Shown here: in pieces, positions 1 through 7,651 of the stretch | Position numbering within the stretch: position 1 is the stretch's first letter | Layout of the letters: every line of letters begins with the position of its first letter | Source of the DNA: an uncultured Collinsella sp. | GTDB taxonomy: Bacteria; Actinomycetota; Coriobacteriia; Coriobacteriales; Coriobacteriaceae | Direction of reading: 5' to 3' | Length of the DNA stretch: 27,335 nt | Assembly (NCBI GenBank): GCA_937969105.1 | Contig: CALBUZ010000141.1 | Location: 1-27,335, forward strand | Position numbers and translations under genes: made by a program | Notes under the pieces: model-generated | What the model was told of the DNA's origin: nothing | What the model saw: the letters and a program-made list of their open reading frames with translations, nothing else | The model's database searches: none

Positions 1-5
1 CTCAC

Positions 6-45
6 TTATCTCTAATATGAAAGATAGCAGAAAGATGAGAGATAA
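6..45. repeat. 8-bp inverted repeat upstream of the AlbA_2 gene
   Basis: TTATCTCT at 6-13 is matched by its reverse complement AGAGATAA at 38-45, with 24 bases between, in an AT-rich leader ahead of the first gene. A related GGGATAACTGAGAGA lies at 53-67. This could be an operator for the adjacent putative regulator, but 8-bp arms in AT-rich DNA can arise by chance. Confidence 0.25.
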
Positions 46-120
46 TTACGAGGGATAACTGAGAGACGAAGGAAATCTATTCGCGGCATTCTCCGCCGGA
101 CCGAGCGAAAGGACGTGCAG

Positions 121-1587
121 ATGAACGAGAACGAGCTGATCGGTCTGCTCGAGTCTTTAAGGCGCATGGGCTCGGACGATCTTAACGTCGAGGTCAAGGA
201 GAGCGCCACGACGCTTTCTCACGACGTATGGGAAACGGTTAGTGCATTCGCGAATACCGCTGGCGGAATTATCGTGCTCGGCGTGAGCGAGCGCGCGGGC
301 TTTGTCCCGGTTGAGAACTTTGAGAGCGAGAAGGTGCTCAACCAATTTGTCGCAGGCATGGGTGATGCCGGCGGTCGCGGAAAACTGGCCAATCCGCCCA
401 AATACACTATTGAGCGCGTGGAGCTCCAGGGCACCGTGGTTCTGGTCATCACAATTGAGGAGCTCGACCCGTCGAGCAAGCCTTGTTATGTCATAGAGCG
501 GGGCGCTCAAGGCGGCAGCTACAAACGCATCGATGACAAAGATGTTCCGCTTTCGTCGACCGAGGTTTTGGCACTGTCGTCATACGAGCGGACGAGTCCT
601 AGCGATCGCGATGCAGTGCCCGGCGCGGTTGCAGGCGATCTTGACGAGGCACTGGTCGACCGTACGATAGATCGGGCTTTCTCGTTGACGCCTCGGGCAA
701 TGCGCGGCGCGCCGGACAAACAAACGAAGCTGGAGCGCCTAAATTTCCTTGATTCCCAGGGCAATGTCACCAAGGCTGGACTCCTAGTTGCGGGCACCTA
801 CCCTCAGCAGTTTTATCCCAAGCTCTTTATCGACATGGCTGTCTATGCGGGGACCCGGAAAGGCACGGCGGGGTCGCTGAGGTTCATGGACCGCACGATC
901 TGTGAGGGAACGTTGGGCGAGATGATCTCGGATGCTGTCGCGGCCGTCGCCAAGAATTTGCGGCGAACCTCGACCGTCCAAGGCGTCTCGCGTGTCGACT
1001 CGCTGGAGATTCCCGAGGAGGTTCTGCGCGAGGCAATCGCCAACGCCGCAATCCATCGAGAATACGGGGATCGGTTCTGTGGACAATCGATTGCCGTCGA
1101 CGTCTTTGACGATCGTGTCGAGGTGACGAATCCTGGCGGCCTTTACGGGGGAAAGACTCGCGAGAACTTGTTTGACGGCAGCTCCCGATGCCGTAACGCG
1201 ACGCTCGTGAAACTCATGTCGATTGTCCCGCTGCCGGATGGCGCAGGTTCGCCGGCTGAGGGCAATGGCTCGGGCATCCCGATGATGATCGATGCCATGC
1301 GCGCGCATGGTCTGGCCGAGCCCCTGTTCTGCCCGGGGTTCGATCGGTTCAAGGTCGTACTTTACCGTTCAAAGATCGAGCCGGTCGATCATGGCGGGGG
1401 CTTAATTGTGACGGTACTCAAACACTACGGCGAGCTGGGGACGCGTGAGCTGGCAGAACGCACGGGGCTTACAATTTCCCAGGTTAGGTCGCGCGTCAAC
1501 GCGCTCATTGCTCAAGGCGAGCTTGAGCCCACGGCGCCGGCGACGAGCCGCAACCGCAAGTATCGACTGTCAGAGCGCGTGGAATAA
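121..1587 (+). CDS. AlbA_2 (Schlafen-type) DNA-binding / ATP-binding putative regulator
   Basis: This 488-residue protein has the architecture of RecG-like putative transcriptional regulators. Residues about 18-150 form an AlbA_2/Schlafen fold, with a glutamate-rich start (NVEVKESA) and the typical FANTAGGIIVLGV segment at 43-55. Residues about 290-390 resemble the HATPase_c_4 region, with LREAIANAAIHREY at 302-315, VEVTNPGG at 333-340 and the glycine box GNGSGIP at 381-387. Residues about 428-485 form a winged helix (TRELAERTGLTISQVRSRV). I chose ATG 121 because AAAGGA (108-113) sits seven bases upstream; the in-frame GTG at 115 is too close to that site. Such genes are frequent in accessory regions and some act in defence or regulation. 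The target is unknown. The domain assignment is firm and the function is inference. Confidence 0.85.
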   Translation: MNENELIGLLESLRRMGSDDLNVEVKESATTLSHDVWETVSAFANTAGGIIVLGVSERAGFVPVENFESEKVLNQFVAGMGDAGGRGKLANPPKYTIERVELQGTVVLVITIEELDPSSKPCYVIERGAQGGSYKRIDDKDVPLSSTEVLALSSYERTSPSDRDAVPGAVAGDLDEALVDRTIDRAFSLTPRAMRGAPDKQTKLERLNFLDSQGNVTKAGLLVAGTYPQQFYPKLFIDMAVYAGTRKGTAGSLRFMDRTICEGTLGEMISDAVAAVAKNLRRTSTVQGVSRVDSLEIPEEVLREAIANAAIHREYGDRFCGQSIAVDVFDDRVEVTNPGGLYGGKTRENLFDGSSRCRNATLVKLMSIVPLPDGAGSPAEGNGSGIPMMIDAMRAHGLAEPLFCPGFDRFKVVLYRSKIEPVDHGGGLIVTVLKHYGELGTRELAERTGLTISQVRSRVNALIAQGELEPTAPATSRNRKYRLSERVE

Positions 1588-1687
1588 ATGCGTTAGTGGA
1601 CGAGGCGACCCAATAATCGACCCTCAATTGGCGCCCACTAAGGTAAAGCGGTTGTTGCTCAGTCGACGGTGATGCTGAGGACTCGGC

Positions 1688-2179
1688 TTACACCGGCATG
1701 GCCCCGAACCCGTCCATCAAGAACAGCCTAAGAACCAGCTTGATGACATATCCCGGTTTGACTTCTGCCGCGCCAAAGACGCTGCGCTCGGCGAGCTCGC
1801 TGCAGTATGCATAGATGTCGCGGATAAGGTCCGCGCCCGAAAGCGTAAACATGTAGCCTGCGTTCGAAAGCGCATTGGGTGCGGCGGGCAACTTGGCCAT
1901 GCGGCAAAAGGTCAACAGGTCGGGTGCCATAGCGCCCTGGTAGCCAAGGTGGCTGCCGTCTTCTTGTGCGGCGAGTTCCAGTTGGCGTACTCGATCCAGC
2001 GCCGCTGCCAGCACAAAGCTCGGTGTGGGAGCATTGACGTCCTCCGTGGTCGCCACAAGCCTGCCCGCCGCCTGCGTGACAAGCCAAGCGACCTCGCGCT
2101 GGCAACGCACGGCCTTGCGCGTCACCGGCTTGATGGACGAAGAAGAAACGCTCCCCTTTGGCGGATTCGAAGCAGCCAT
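1688..2179 (-). CDS. Hypothetical protein, 163 residues
   Basis: I do not recognise this family. The frame has a strong ribosome site: GGGAGGG lies about five bases before ATG 2179 on the minus strand. The product looks soluble, with no signal peptide or membrane segment. The N-terminus is Ser/Lys/Arg-rich (about 1-25), followed by helix-rich sequence such as FVLAAALDRVRQLELAAQ and a hydrophobic C-terminus (VIKLVLRLFLMDGFGAMPV). It contains two cysteines near residues 24 and 92 but no metal-binding cluster. It sits between the AlbA_2 gene (convergent, about 100 bp away) and the methyltransferase gene on the same strand, but an intrinsic terminator at 2259-2294 separates it from the latter. 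It is probably a lineage-restricted protein of the accessory block. Confidence 0.7.
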   Translation of the reverse strand: MAASNPPKGSVSSSSIKPVTRKAVRCQREVAWLVTQAAGRLVATTEDVNAPTPSFVLAAALDRVRQLELAAQEDGSHLGYQGAMAPDLLTFCRMAKLPAAPNALSNAGYMFTLSGADLIRDIYAYCSELAERSVFGAAEVKPGYVIKLVLRLFLMDGFGAMPV

Positions 2180-2258
2180 AAGACCCTCCCATGAACAATC
2201 CGGTCCAACAAGCCCGGATGAAACACGTGCTACATCAGTATACAGGGGAGTGGGATGG

Positions 2259-2294
2259 AAAAAACGGAGTCGACAGCGTGAACTGTCGGCTCCG
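2259..2294 (-). terminator. Intrinsic terminator of the methyltransferase gene
   Basis: Read on the minus strand, CGGAGCCGACAG (2294-2283) pairs with CTGTCGACTCCG (2276-2265) with one A/C mismatch around a 6-base loop. Six T residues follow (2264-2259). It lies 11 bases past the methyltransferase stop, so that gene is transcribed separately from the 163-residue ORF beyond it. Confidence 0.85.
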
Positions 2295-2305
2295 GATTGC
2301 TTGCC

Positions 2306-3568
2306 TTAGAGGCCGTACACTTCGACCATAGCTTCGCCAATGCGATGGGGCACGCCGGTGACGAGTGCGTTGCCCATGCAGAAGGCTCGATGGCCGTCAG
2401 TCATGCCCGTATCGGTCCAGCCTTTCGGGAATCCCTGAAGCTGATCGAGCTCGTCGGGAACAAGACGGCGGAAACGGCCATCGGGACATTCGATGACGTG
2501 CTTGAAGCGGCTCGCTCCCGTGCCGCCTTCTCCTGTGAGGATGGTGCGGCTCGGCTTGTCGGTGGCATCCGGGAAGCTCATGGCTCCTTCGGAATACGTG
2601 TACGTAAAGCCTGTCTTTTTGTTGGTGCGCTCTTCGCGCTTGCTGCCCTTAAGGTAGCGCCAGTCGGGAAGCTTTTCGTCGGAGATGTAGAACTGCTCCG
2701 GGACATCAGCCTCGTCGACAAGCACGTCGCCAAGCACGTGGCGCTCACCGTGATAGTCCTCGGCGAAGTCGCAGGTCATAACATGACAGCCCTGCATGAC
2801 GCCAGCATTCTTGAATTGAGAGGTCTTTTGGCCGACGCCAAAACGAGTTGAGTTCTCGTAGGGGTCGGGTAAAACGTCGAGCTCGGACATCTCGTCGGGA
2901 TAGATGGCGGGGAAGGCTTTAGCCATGACGCCGTTGTGCATGCGATCAACGAGATCAACCTTGCCAGCGTCCTTTTCGCAGAAGATATAAACACGCTTGC
3001 GACGCTGGGGGAAACCGTATTCGGCAGAGTTGACCACGCGCCATTCGACCGTGTAGTCGAGGTCGGCAAGACAGCTTAGGATGATGGCGAAGTCGCGGCC
3101 GCGTTGAGACGCGGGCGACTTGAGCAGGCGGTCGACGTTCTCAAAGAGACCGAACTTGGGCCTCTTCATTTCAAGGAAGTGATAGATGTCCCACCAGAGG
3201 ACACCCTTCTTTCCTTCGATGCCGTGTGCCTGATTGAGCGGACGTGCGACAGAGTAGTCTTGACAGGGGAAACCGCCAACGACCATTTGGACATTGGGGA
3301 TTTCGATTTTGCCCGCTTCGGCTTGTTCCAAGACCCTATTAATGTCTTCGTTGACAACGGAATCATCGCCGAAGCGATCCATGTAGCAACGGGCCGCGAA
3401 CTGACGCGCCTTGGTTCCGGGCGGTTCCCATTGATTTGCCCAAATGGTGCGGAAGGGGCCGGCTGGTTTCATATAAAACTCGGGATGTCGAGGGTCGGCA
3501 TAGCCTTCGAGACCCAAACGAAATCCACCGACGCCCGCAAAAAGCTCGGCAATATTAATCTCAGACAC
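2306..3568 (-). CDS. DNA (cytosine-5-)-methyltransferase of a GATC-type R-M system
   Basis: This protein transfers a methyl group from SAM to C5 of cytosine in a target site. With start GTG 3568 it has 420 residues and carries the C5-MTase motifs in order: motif I AELFAGVGGFRLGLEG (7-22), motif IV GGFPCQDYS with catalytic Cys102, motif VI ENV (143-145), motif VIII QRRKRVYIF (188-196), a target-recognition region, RRLVPDELDQLQGFP, and motif X MGNALVTGVPHRIGEAM at the C-terminus. The open frame extends to 3637, but GTG 3568 has GGAG just upstream and puts motif I immediately after the start, as is usual. It is transcribed divergently from a Sau3AI-like nuclease, so its target is probably GATC (GATm5C). 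Specificity is inferred from the partner. There is no N-terminal HTH, so it is unlikely to autoregulate through such a domain. Confidence 0.93.
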   Translation of the reverse strand: MSEINIAELFAGVGGFRLGLEGYADPRHPEFYMKPAGPFRTIWANQWEPPGTKARQFAARCYMDRFGDDSVVNEDINRVLEQAEAGKIEIPNVQMVVGGFPCQDYSVARPLNQAHGIEGKKGVLWWDIYHFLEMKRPKFGLFENVDRLLKSPASQRGRDFAIILSCLADLDYTVEWRVVNSAEYGFPQRRKRVYIFCEKDAGKVDLVDRMHNGVMAKAFPAIYPDEMSELDVLPDPYENSTRFGVGQKTSQFKNAGVMQGCHVMTCDFAEDYHGERHVLGDVLVDEADVPEQFYISDEKLPDWRYLKGSKREERTNKKTGFTYTYSEGAMSFPDATDKPSRTILTGEGGTGASRFKHVIECPDGRFRRLVPDELDQLQGFPKGWTDTGMTDGHRAFCMGNALVTGVPHRIGEAMVEVYGL

Positions 3569-3710
3569 GTTTCTCCAATCGCTGCTGTGTCCGTTTATGG
3601 TGCTCACAACAATAGCCGATCGAGGGGACAAGATCAAGACCTCAATTTTCTGGGCGTTAGTAGTTGCTCTGAACTACTATGGGGTTAGTTGCGAGTTTCG
3701 GAGGTATCCC
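3569..3710. promoter_or_regulatory. Divergent control region between methyltransferase and restriction endonuclease
   Basis: These 142 bases must hold the promoters for both genes. A perfect 8-bp inverted repeat, TAGTAGTT (3658-3665) and AACTACTA (3672-3679) around GCTCTG, lies 31 bases before the nuclease start. Two GATC sites, the predicted recognition sequence, lie at 3618-3621 and 3632-3635. Each gene starts with GTG behind a GGAG-type ribosome site. I could not fix a convincing -35/-10 pair. The inverted repeat is a plausible operator or RNA hairpin; no C-protein gene is visible. Confidence 0.55.
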
Positions 3711-5216
3711 GTGTCCAAGAAGCGCCTCGATTTCAAGCGCATGCTTGACGATACTGATTTTTCTGACCCTTCAAGCATTGAGCGCTACGCTGCCAATCTC
3801 GACGGCATGACGTTCCGCGATATTCTCGAGCTCGGTATTGCCCCGGAAGGGGAGAGTGCGCCCAAGGACTTTGGCTCCAAAAAGTACAAAGGCGGTATGG
3901 GTACTCTTATCGAGGAGCGCTACTTTGGCTACAAGGCCAATAGCGACGACCGTCCCGATTTTCCCGAGGCGGGCGTTGAGCTCAAGGCAACGTGTTTCGA
4001 TGTGCTCAAGAATGGCCGTAAGTCTGCGGGTGAGCGTCTTGTCCTGACCATGATCCCTTACGACCGTCCTGTTTCGCTCGACTATGACAATTCTCACCTC
4101 AAGACTAAGCTCAGCAATATTCTGTTGATTTATTACGGCCGAGATCGTTCTATCGACAAATATGACCAGCGTATCGAGCGCGCTGTCATGGTGCGCCTTC
4201 CCGAAGAAGACATGAAAATCATTCGCGCCGACTACGAGAAGATCATTTCCTATATTCAGGATGGCCGTGCGGACGAGCTTTCAGAAGGCATGACGACTTA
4301 TCTGGGTGCTTGCACGAAGGGCGCAACTGAGGCCACAATGTGGGCGGACCAGTATTATGAATACTTCAATACCGATACGGGTGAGATTGTGCGCCATCGC
4401 GCAAAGCGTCGCGCCTTTTCCCTCAAGCGCTCGTATATGGACTATGTGCTCCATACTTATGTCCTCGGTGCTCCGCGAGTCGGGGAGAGCATTGTTCAGG
4501 ACGATGGCAAGTCTATCGATTTCGAAAGTTACGTAACTGGACTTATCGAGCGCCATTACGGTGAGACCGATCGTCAAATTGCCGAACAGTATGGACTGGA
4601 GTACACGGGCAATAAGGCGCAGTGGACAACGCTTGTCTATCGCATGCTCGGAATCAAAAACAGTGCTGCCGAGGAATTCGTCAAGGCAGGCATTTCCGTT
4701 CGAACTGTTCGAGTTAACAACAGGGGGCACATCGAGCAGGCTATGTCGTTCCCGCCGTTTGAGTTCAAGCGTTTGATCGAGGAAGACTGGGAAACGTCGC
4801 CTTTTCATGCGTGCCTTGAGACCAATCGCTTCTTCTTCGTTGTGTTTCGCGAGGACCACGATGGCGTGCTGCGTCTCGACCGTTGTCTGTTCTGGGCGAT
4901 GGGAGAAAACGAAATCGAAGGCCCTGCGAAAGCTTGTTGGGATGAGACGCGAAAGGTAATACGTGAGGGCGTTGAGCTCAATCCGTATCGGGATGCGAGC
5001 GGAAAGCTCAAAGTGACTAACAACCTGCCCGGTATGGCAGACAATCCAATTGTTCACGTTCGTCCGCATACGTCAAAAGCGGCTTACAAGTTTGCCGATG
5101 GAACAGAGATCGGTGACATCGCAAGGAATGCTTACGAACTGCCCGACGGGCGTTGGATGACGAAGCAATCGTTCTGGTTCAACAAGGGCTACCTGGAGCA
5201 TATTCTGGGGCTGTAG
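3711..5216 (+). CDS. Sau3AI-family type II restriction endonuclease (MutH-like), predicted GATC cutter
   Basis: This 501-residue protein matches Sau3AI (about 490 residues) along its whole length. The N-terminal catalytic domain has the MutH/Sau3AI centre: Glu68 in GTLIE, Asp83 in RPDF, and VELK with Glu90 and Lys92. Then come GERLVLTMI, ELSEGMTTYLGACTKGA, RAFSLKRSYMDYVLHTYVLG, MSFPPFEFKRL, VRPHT and WMTKQSFWFN, all blocks I remember from Sau3AI. The second half is a MutH-like copy that serves as an allosteric domain in Sau3AI. I chose GTG 3711 because GGAGG (3700-3704) lies six bases upstream and the protein then begins SKKRLDF; the upstream frame overlaps the control region. Base composition is visibly less GC-rich than in the core genes of this window, which suggests horizontal acquisition. 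It cuts unmethylated DNA, so it needs the divergent methyltransferase. Confidence 0.92.
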   Translation: MSKKRLDFKRMLDDTDFSDPSSIERYAANLDGMTFRDILELGIAPEGESAPKDFGSKKYKGGMGTLIEERYFGYKANSDDRPDFPEAGVELKATCFDVLKNGRKSAGERLVLTMIPYDRPVSLDYDNSHLKTKLSNILLIYYGRDRSIDKYDQRIERAVMVRLPEEDMKIIRADYEKIISYIQDGRADELSEGMTTYLGACTKGATEATMWADQYYEYFNTDTGEIVRHRAKRRAFSLKRSYMDYVLHTYVLGAPRVGESIVQDDGKSIDFESYVTGLIERHYGETDRQIAEQYGLEYTGNKAQWTTLVYRMLGIKNSAAEEFVKAGISVRTVRVNNRGHIEQAMSFPPFEFKRLIEEDWETSPFHACLETNRFFFVVFREDHDGVLRLDRCLFWAMGENEIEGPAKACWDETRKVIREGVELNPYRDASGKLKVTNNLPGMADNPIVHVRPHTSKAAYKFADGTEIGDIARNAYELPDGRWMTKQSFWFNKGYLEHILGL

Positions 5217-5251
5217 CGTTTCGAGATTATTTAACAATCAGCCCCTGCTCC
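5195..5251. terminator. Hairpin between convergent endonuclease and DUF5710 genes
   Basis: GGGGCTG (5207-5213) pairs with CAGCCCC (5239-5245), and after a 6-base bulge GGAGCA (5195-5200) pairs with TGCTCC (5246-5251). The nuclease stop codon lies in the loop. There is no clear T-tract on either strand, so termination is likely but not canonical. Confidence 0.4.
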
Positions 5252-5271
5252 TCGATACCTCGATGTTGCCC

Positions 5272-5958
5272 CTACAAATAAATCCCCTCACCGAGCTGCT
5301 TGTGGAACTCGGCGTGATGGTCGCGTGCCCAGGTAAAGAGCGCCTGGTCAAAGTCGGTGCGCGTGGCCGGGACGCCAAAGACGCCGGCAACTTCGACGCG
5401 CACAAACTCCAGTGCCGGCAGCTTGTTGATGGCAGTGAGGGCAAACGGGGACGAGGGCTCTTCGAACAGATAGCGGCTGCCTTGCAGCGCGTCACAACTG
5501 GTGCACGTGTTGCCGAGCGACGGGGCTTTGGAGGCTCGCGCACCTACGGGCTTGTAGCCGCAGCGCTTAGAAAGATAGTCGCGGATCTCGCCCGGCACGC
5601 AGCCAAGAGTGGGCACGATGGCGAGTGCGTTGGCATTGGCCGTGTCGATGGCAATGTGCCCGGCTTCGTTGGGCGCGTGCGCGATGGCGATGCTCTCGTC
5701 GCTACCGGTTCGATAGGGAATGCCGAAGGCCGCGACCGAGGTCTCTTTGTGACACTTCCAGCATTCGCGCTTGCCCAGTACTAGATATATATACGGCGCA
5801 GAGGGGTCGGATCGGTCAATACCGGGCAGCCACTCGGCAAAGGGCTCGGGGTTGACGCCGCTGGGTACATACCAGATCTTCTTGGTCCGGTCCCATTTGG
5901 CGCCCAACGCCTTGGCTTCTTCTTTGTGCGAAAAGGGAACATCGAGCTCGGTGCGCAT
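5272..5958 (-). CDS. DUF5710-domain protein with a split zinc ribbon
   Basis: The 228-residue product begins with a DUF5710 module (residues 1-35: LDVPFSHKEEAKALGAKWD, then IWYVP), a short domain found in primases, plasmid proteins and other DNA-linked proteins. Two CxxC pairs, Cys66/Cys69 (ECWKCHKET) and Cys152/Cys155 (NTCTSC), could together bind one zinc. There is no membrane segment. Start ATG 5958 is supported by AAGGAG five bases upstream; the open frame continues farther 5' but has no better start. It converges on the restriction endonuclease gene and lies 182 bases past the tRNA-Val terminator on the same strand. The function is unknown. A nucleic-acid-binding role is inference from the two domain types. 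Confidence 0.8.
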   Translation of the reverse strand: MRTELDVPFSHKEEAKALGAKWDRTKKIWYVPSGVNPEPFAEWLPGIDRSDPSAPYIYLVLGKRECWKCHKETSVAAFGIPYRTGSDESIAIAHAPNEAGHIAIDTANANALAIVPTLGCVPGEIRDYLSKRCGYKPVGARASKAPSLGNTCTSCDALQGSRYLFEEPSSPFALTAINKLPALEFVRVEVAGVFGVPATRTDFDQALFTWARDHHAEFHKQLGEGIYL

Positions 5959-6139
5959 GGTGGCTCCTTGGTGCTGCAGGTGTAAGTGGCTCAAGGATAC
6001 CGCAGGGTGTGGACGTTGTGGCGTTTTGCCGAGAAGTTGCGGTGCGGACTGATTGGTTATGCCAATGGGTAGATCGGCAAGTAGATGGTCGGCTTTTGGC
6101 CAGTTGGGCGGTTGGAGCTGCCAGCGGATTTGGCGACAC

Positions 6140-6175
6140 AAAACAAAACAGCCCAGAGACATAACCTCTGAGCTG
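6140..6175 (-). terminator. Intrinsic terminator downstream of tRNA-Val
   Basis: On the minus strand CAGCTCAGAG (6175-6166) pairs with CTCTGGGCTG (6158-6149), with one G-U pair and a 7-base loop. TTTTGTTTT follows. It lies nine bases past the encoded CCA end of the tRNA. Confidence 0.85.
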
Positions 6176-6183
6176 CGAACATT

Positions 6184-6258
6184 TGGTGGGCGTTAGAAGA
6201 TTTGAACTTCTGACCTCTTCCGTGTCAGGGAAGCGCTCTCCCCCTGAGCTAAACGCCC
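6184..6258 (-). tRNA. tRNA-Val(GAC)
   Basis: A complete 75-base cloverleaf with CCA encoded. The acceptor stem is GGGCGTT/AACGCCC. The D arm is GCTC/GAGC. The anticodon arm is CTTCC/GGAAG with loop CTGACAC, so the anticodon is GAC (decoding GUC and GUU). The variable loop is AGGTC and the T arm is AGAAG/CTTCT with loop TTCAAAT. The discriminator is A. It has its own promoter at 6288-6316 and its own terminator. It sits at the edge of the accessory block, with its 3' end facing that block. Confidence 0.96.
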
Positions 6259-6287
6259 GATCAAGGGTGCGCAAGCGCGCAAGGGAT

Positions 6288-6316
6288 AATATAACGGAGC
6301 CTGAACTCGGTGGCAA
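6288..6316 (-). promoter_or_regulatory. Sigma70-type promoter of tRNA-Val
   Basis: Read on the minus strand, TTGCCA (6316-6311) is followed after exactly 17 bases by TATATT (6293-6288), about 30 bases before the tRNA 5' end. Both boxes are close to consensus. Confidence 0.75.
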
Positions 6317-6547
6317 GAACATTTTTAAAAATCGCTTACATTGTGGAATTCGGGGGCTTTGTCATATCCATCTCAAAAGAGCCTGCTGCCGCGATTTGGC
6401 TGTCGCATAATGCAAGGCCATTGCGGTATCGAGCTACGGAAAGACGCCTGCGGAATTGTCCTACCGATAAGCGGACAAGCCTCCAGCTGGTGCCTTCGCC
6501 GTGGTAAGGTAAGCCGAATTGTTTCCAGGCTGTTTCGGGGGAGTGGA

Positions 6548-7570
6548 ATGAGCAAAGAGTGTGTCGAGCAGGTCGAAGGCGCGGGGGCTTCGGTGCCGAT
6601 GACCGATATATCGAACATTGATGTGCCCGAGGGCACCGACGAGCTCAGCCGCAGCACCCGCCGTGCATGGCGCGACCGCCTGAACAGTGCCTCGACGCAC
6701 AAGATGATTACGGGCGTTCTGGCCACGCTGGTGGGCGGTTCGTTTTGGGGTTTTTCGGGCACCAGCGCGAGCTTTCTGTTCGATACTTATCACGTTGATA
6801 CCCTGTGGCTTATGAGTGTGCGCCAGATTCTCGCCGGCCTGCTCTTTATGGCCGTGGTGGTCACGCGCGATCGCGAGCGTCTGGTCAAGCTCTGGACCAC
6901 GCCTGCCGACCGTAGGCAACTGCTGCTTTTTACCGCTTTTGGCCTGCTGTTCAACCAGTTCTGCTATCTTTCGGCCGTGCGTCTGACCAATGCCGGAACC
7001 GCGACGGTGCTTCAGTGCCTGCAGCTGGTCATCATCATGGGCTACACCTGCATCACCGATCGCCGCAAACCGCGCATGCGCGAGGTTATCGGTATCGGCC
7101 TGGCCCTTGGCGGCACGTTTTTGATCGCCACCGGCGGCGACCCCACGAGTCTGAGCATCTCGCCGCTCGGTCTGGTGGCGGGTCTTATGTGCGCGGTGAG
7201 CGCCACCTGCATGGCGGTGATTCCCGCCAAGATTCTGCCCGAATACGGCAGTCCCATCGTTACGGGTTCAGCCATGCTCACGGCTGGTATCATCACCTGC
7301 ACCATCGTGCAGCCTTGGGCCCATATGCCGGCGCTCGATGCCGCCGGCGTCGAGGCGCTCGCGGTGTTTGTGGTCGTGGGCTCGTTTTTGGCGTACATGC
7401 TCTATATGCAGGGCGTCAAGGACATCGGCTCGGTGCGTGCGAGCTTGATCGGAACCGTGGAGCCGGTCTCGGCGACCATCACGAGTGCCGTTATGCTGGG
7501 CACGGTGTTTTTGCCGACCGATCTTATCGGCTTTGCCATGATCATCGTGATGATGTTCCTCACGGTGTAG
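6548..7570 (+). CDS. EamA/DMT-family transporter, ten membrane segments
   Basis: This 340-residue integral membrane protein has a hydrophilic N-terminal tail of about 50 residues followed by ten hydrophobic segments, the usual EamA drug/metabolite transporter plan of two five-helix repeats. Repeat 1 begins MITGVLATLVGGSFWGFSGTS and includes FCYLSAVRLTNAGTATVLQ. Repeat 2 runs from about LGLVAGLMCAVSATCMAVI to the end, with VKDIGSVRASLIGTVEPVSA as the typical segment before the last helices. I chose ATG 6548, preceded by GGGGGAG, rather than the longer open frame whose extra residues have no domain character. The protein ends right after the last helix. The substrate cannot be told from sequence; amino acids or metabolites are usual for this superfamily. 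The 289 bases upstream of it (6259-6547) hold the tRNA promoter on the minus strand and nothing else I can support. Confidence 0.88.
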   Translation: MSKECVEQVEGAGASVPMTDISNIDVPEGTDELSRSTRRAWRDRLNSASTHKMITGVLATLVGGSFWGFSGTSASFLFDTYHVDTLWLMSVRQILAGLLFMAVVVTRDRERLVKLWTTPADRRQLLLFTAFGLLFNQFCYLSAVRLTNAGTATVLQCLQLVIIMGYTCITDRRKPRMREVIGIGLALGGTFLIATGGDPTSLSISPLGLVAGLMCAVSATCMAVIPAKILPEYGSPIVTGSAMLTAGIITCTIVQPWAHMPALDAAGVEALAVFVVVGSFLAYMLYMQGVKDIGSVRASLIGTVEPVSATITSAVMLGTVFLPTDLIGFAMIIVMMFLTV

Positions 7571-7651
7571 CCCCTGCGGTTGCTTTAAAGGATAATAGGC
7601 CGGCGGCGCGTTGCTTTGGCGGCGCGCCTTTGTCTATAGAGAGGATCTCTT

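Noticed and set aside
3651..3660. 10-base match (TGGGCGTTAG) to the 3' end of tRNA-Val, as a possible attachment-site remnant
   Set aside because: It is too short, has no integrase nearby, and a match of this size can occur by chance in 27 kb.
7571..7651. Terminator or promoter between the EamA gene and glmM (GATAAT at 7591, GC-rich repeat GGCGGCGCG)
   Set aside because: There is no proper -35 and no T-tract. The repeat does not fold into a clear terminator, so I left it uncalled.
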